This document shows positions 62,726-64,000 of a stretch of DNA of 64,000 nt, piece after piece. Every line of letters starts with the position of its first letter. The first letter of the stretch is position 1. Below the pieces are notes generated by a model. The model searched no databases. It saw only the letters and a program-made list of their open reading frames with translations, and had not been told where the DNA came from. Made by a program: the position numbers and the translations under genes. The DNA comes from Marinicella marina (GTDB taxonomy: Bacteria > Pseudomonadota > Gammaproteobacteria > Xanthomonadales > Marinicellaceae). The DNA lies in NCBI RefSeq assembly GCF_030065545.1, contig NZ_JASJNC010000003.1, positions 186,001-250,000 on the forward strand, read 5' to 3'.

Positions 62726-62980
62726 TCAACCGCTTATTTTCAATTTGCGCATTTTGTTGCGCAGGGTGGTGCGGGTGATACCAAGGGTGTCTGCGGCTTT
62801 GGAGCGGTTGCCTTTGCACCATTTGAGTACTTCTAGGATCATGCCCTTTTCGGTTTCTTCAATCACCAAATCATACAAGCGGTTGGTGCTGTGGCCGTTG
62901 AGTGATTCTAGGTAAACGCGAACCGATTCGCGGGTCATGTTCTTTTGGCTGTGACTGTTATGTTCTGATTTTTTACTCAT
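62726..62980 (-). CDS. fis: Fis-family nucleoid protein
   Basis: The product has 84 residues (98 in E. coli). The C-terminal DNA-binding helix-turn-helix is well conserved: GNRSKAADTLGITRTTLRNK. The N-terminal arm that activates Hin/Gin recombination is shorter and different. Start overlaps the previous stop (ATGA), so fis is translated together with the DUF3426 gene. Fis bends DNA and controls rRNA and growth-phase genes. Confidence 0.9.
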   Translation of the reverse strand: MSKKSEHNSHSQKNMTRESVRVYLESLNGHSTNRLYDLVIEETEKGMILEVLKWCKGNRSKAADTLGITRTTLRNKMRKLKISG

Positions 62981-63870
62981 GGTTGCACAAACCTGATTTC
63001 GAACGCCACAGCATCTTGGCCAGGACTGACGATTTCTAAGTTAATTGGAATCAAGGTATTCGGTAAAAACCCTGCTCTGAGCACATCGGCTGGCACATAT
63101 TCATCAGCAATGAAACGGCGCATAGCGACTATTTGTCCGTTGAGGTCTGAGAGTTTTATTTCTAAAGCTGGGAACTGTTGGTTGGCTTCGTTGGCATTGA
63201 TCATGCTGGCAGAAATAATCAACGCTTCATCGCGCCCAGGGTGCGGTCTGATATTGCGTGAAACCAGTGATATAGCGTTCAAATCAACCGCTACTTTATT
63301 TTGTGCACAATTGATGAATTCACACAGTTTCTCACTCATCGGGTGTTCGGGTAAGACCAATTGTCCTTTACTTATAGCGGCTTGGGCTTGCCAAAACAGA
63401 CCGATTAACATGGCCACGGCCAAAGCTGAGAACAACCAGCTGGAGCTTTTATTTTCAGGCTGGACTTTTTTCTCAGCCACAAATGGCCCGCTTAAATTGT
63501 CATCCTCAGCAACAAAACTTGGTAACGCTTCCTCATCCAGCTGACTGTCATTCATTTGTGCATCGGCAATGATTTCATCCAATTCAGCTTCCAGATCGCC
63601 CTCATCAACAACCGTCAAATCACCTTCTAGACCCTCCTCAACGGCATCAGCCACTTGCAAGGTGTGATAGGCTTGGGTCAGTAACGGTGGGGCGTTATCG
63701 AATTCGTGCAACAACAAGTCTTCATCTTCATGTGGCTTGGTGGCACTTAAGGTTTCCATTCCATCGAACACCGTGCCACATAAATTACATCGCACTTGTC
63801 CGCGCGCATGAGTTAAGTGTTCGACTTCGATCACAAAAACTTCACCGCATCCTCTACACTGGGTATACAA
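62977..63870 (-). CDS. Zinc-ribbon / DUF3426 membrane protein
   Basis: The product has 297 residues. The start is TTG at 63870: an in-frame stop lies 24 nt upstream and no earlier start exists, and MYTQCRGCGEVF is the usual beginning of the MJ0042-type zinc finger (C-x2-C ... C-x2-C, residues 5-34). An acidic linker (about 60-130) leads to one membrane helix (SWLFSALAVAMLIGLFW). The periplasmic DUF3426 domain follows. This family regularly sits between prmA and fis in gammaproteobacteria. Confidence 0.82.
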   Translation of the reverse strand: MYTQCRGCGEVFVIEVEHLTHARGQVRCNLCGTVFDGMETLSATKPHEDEDLLLHEFDNAPPLLTQAYHTLQVADAVEEGLEGDLTVVDEGDLEAELDEIIADAQMNDSQLDEEALPSFVAEDDNLSGPFVAEKKVQPENKSSSWLFSALAVAMLIGLFWQAQAAISKGQLVLPEHPMSEKLCEFINCAQNKVAVDLNAISLVSRNIRPHPGRDEALIISASMINANEANQQFPALEIKLSDLNGQIVAMRRFIADEYVPADVLRAGFLPNTLIPINLEIVSPGQDAVAFEIRFVQP

Positions 63871-63973
63871 ATTAACTCTCTGACTGGTTGGTTAACACAA
63901 CTAAAATCCACACATCAAATGACTTTCAAAAAGGCTGTGCATGCAATCTATTGATGCTGCTGTCGATGTCCTT

Positions 63974-64000
63974 TTATGTTTCGACTGTCTTGGTGGCACT
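63974..64000 (-). CDS. Possible 3' end of prmA (partial)
   Basis: On the minus strand the last codons read SATKTVET then a TAA stop. Only eight codons are visible. prmA (ribosomal protein L11 methyltransferase) commonly precedes the DUF3426-fis pair, and its C-terminus often ends with W-x-R-L-x-A, so the identity is suggested by position alone. Confidence 0.25.
   Translation of the reverse strand, partial: SATKTVET

Noticed and set aside
1-64000. tRNA, rRNA, CRISPR arrays, IS elements, prophage
   Set aside because: All larger intergenic gaps were read; no cloverleaf, spaced repeats, transposase or phage genes were seen.

Overview
The window looks like the chromosome of a moderately AT-rich Gram-negative gammaproteobacterium. 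Evidence: outer-membrane genes (TonB-dependent receptor, lipoprotein ApbE), type IV pilins, and gammaproteobacterial blocks such as fis/purH/purD, yicC-gmk, rluA, sbcB, srkA and htpG. The mix of TonB receptor, Asp-box repeat protein, TPR-sulfotransferase and an IPTL-like sorting tail suggests the Lysobacterales (Xanthomonadales), perhaps close to Marinicella; this placement is inference only. I saw no rRNA, tRNA, CRISPR array, insertion sequence or prophage.

Layout. 1-3.7 kb: end of a lytic transglycosylase with LysM, a PMT/ArnT-type glycosyltransferase, and a DUF2333 membrane protein. 3.9-16 kb: the most distinctive region. Two type IV major-type pilin genes are interleaved with two paralogous EptA-like phosphotransferases, a methyltransferase, an MprF/AglD-type membrane protein, a DPM1-like GT2 enzyme and two TMTC-like GT-C/TPR membrane proteins. 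The set reads as a pilin synthesis and post-translational modification locus: polyprenyl-P-sugar synthesis, GT-C transfer to protein, and phospho-form addition. 16-26.6 kb: sulfotransferase, large Asp-box repeat protein, yicC-gmk, a methyltransferase, a TonB-dependent receptor and a small exported protein. 26.7-28.4 kb: an ECF-type sigma factor operon with DUF3619 and DUF3106 partners. 28.4-34.2 kb: rluA-rbgA, htpG behind a sigma-32-like promoter, a DUF3185/MgtC/hemerythrin set, and an exported delta-class carbonic anhydrase.

34.3-46 kb: housekeeping and accessory genes: methyltransferase, cardiolipin synthase, SrkA kinase, DUF2306, AraC regulator, Rof-like protein, M61 peptidase with deoxynucleoside kinase, a surface protein with an IPTL-like tail, and a TPR-sulfotransferase. 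46.3-49.2 kb: a DUF368 (PopT-like) transporter, then a BlaI/BlaR1-type three-gene system. Its M56 sensor carries a C-terminal domain resembling STN/secretin N0, and the third gene encodes an exported stand-alone copy of that domain. A dyad matching BlaI-type operators lies just upstream. 49.3-57.8 kb: sbcB, pyruvate kinase, and a MoxR-DUF58-TgpA operon whose third gene appears to start at AUA behind a perfect Shine-Dalgarno, then apbE. 57.8-64 kb: a hemolysin III family protein, purD, purH, an inserted AT-rich TonB-C-like gene on the opposite strand, then fis and a zinc-ribbon/DUF3426 gene.

Most convergent gene pairs are separated by recognisable bidirectional hairpin terminators. Several perfect inverted repeats in intergenic regions have no assigned function. 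Function calls rest on motif recognition by eye; no database search was possible.
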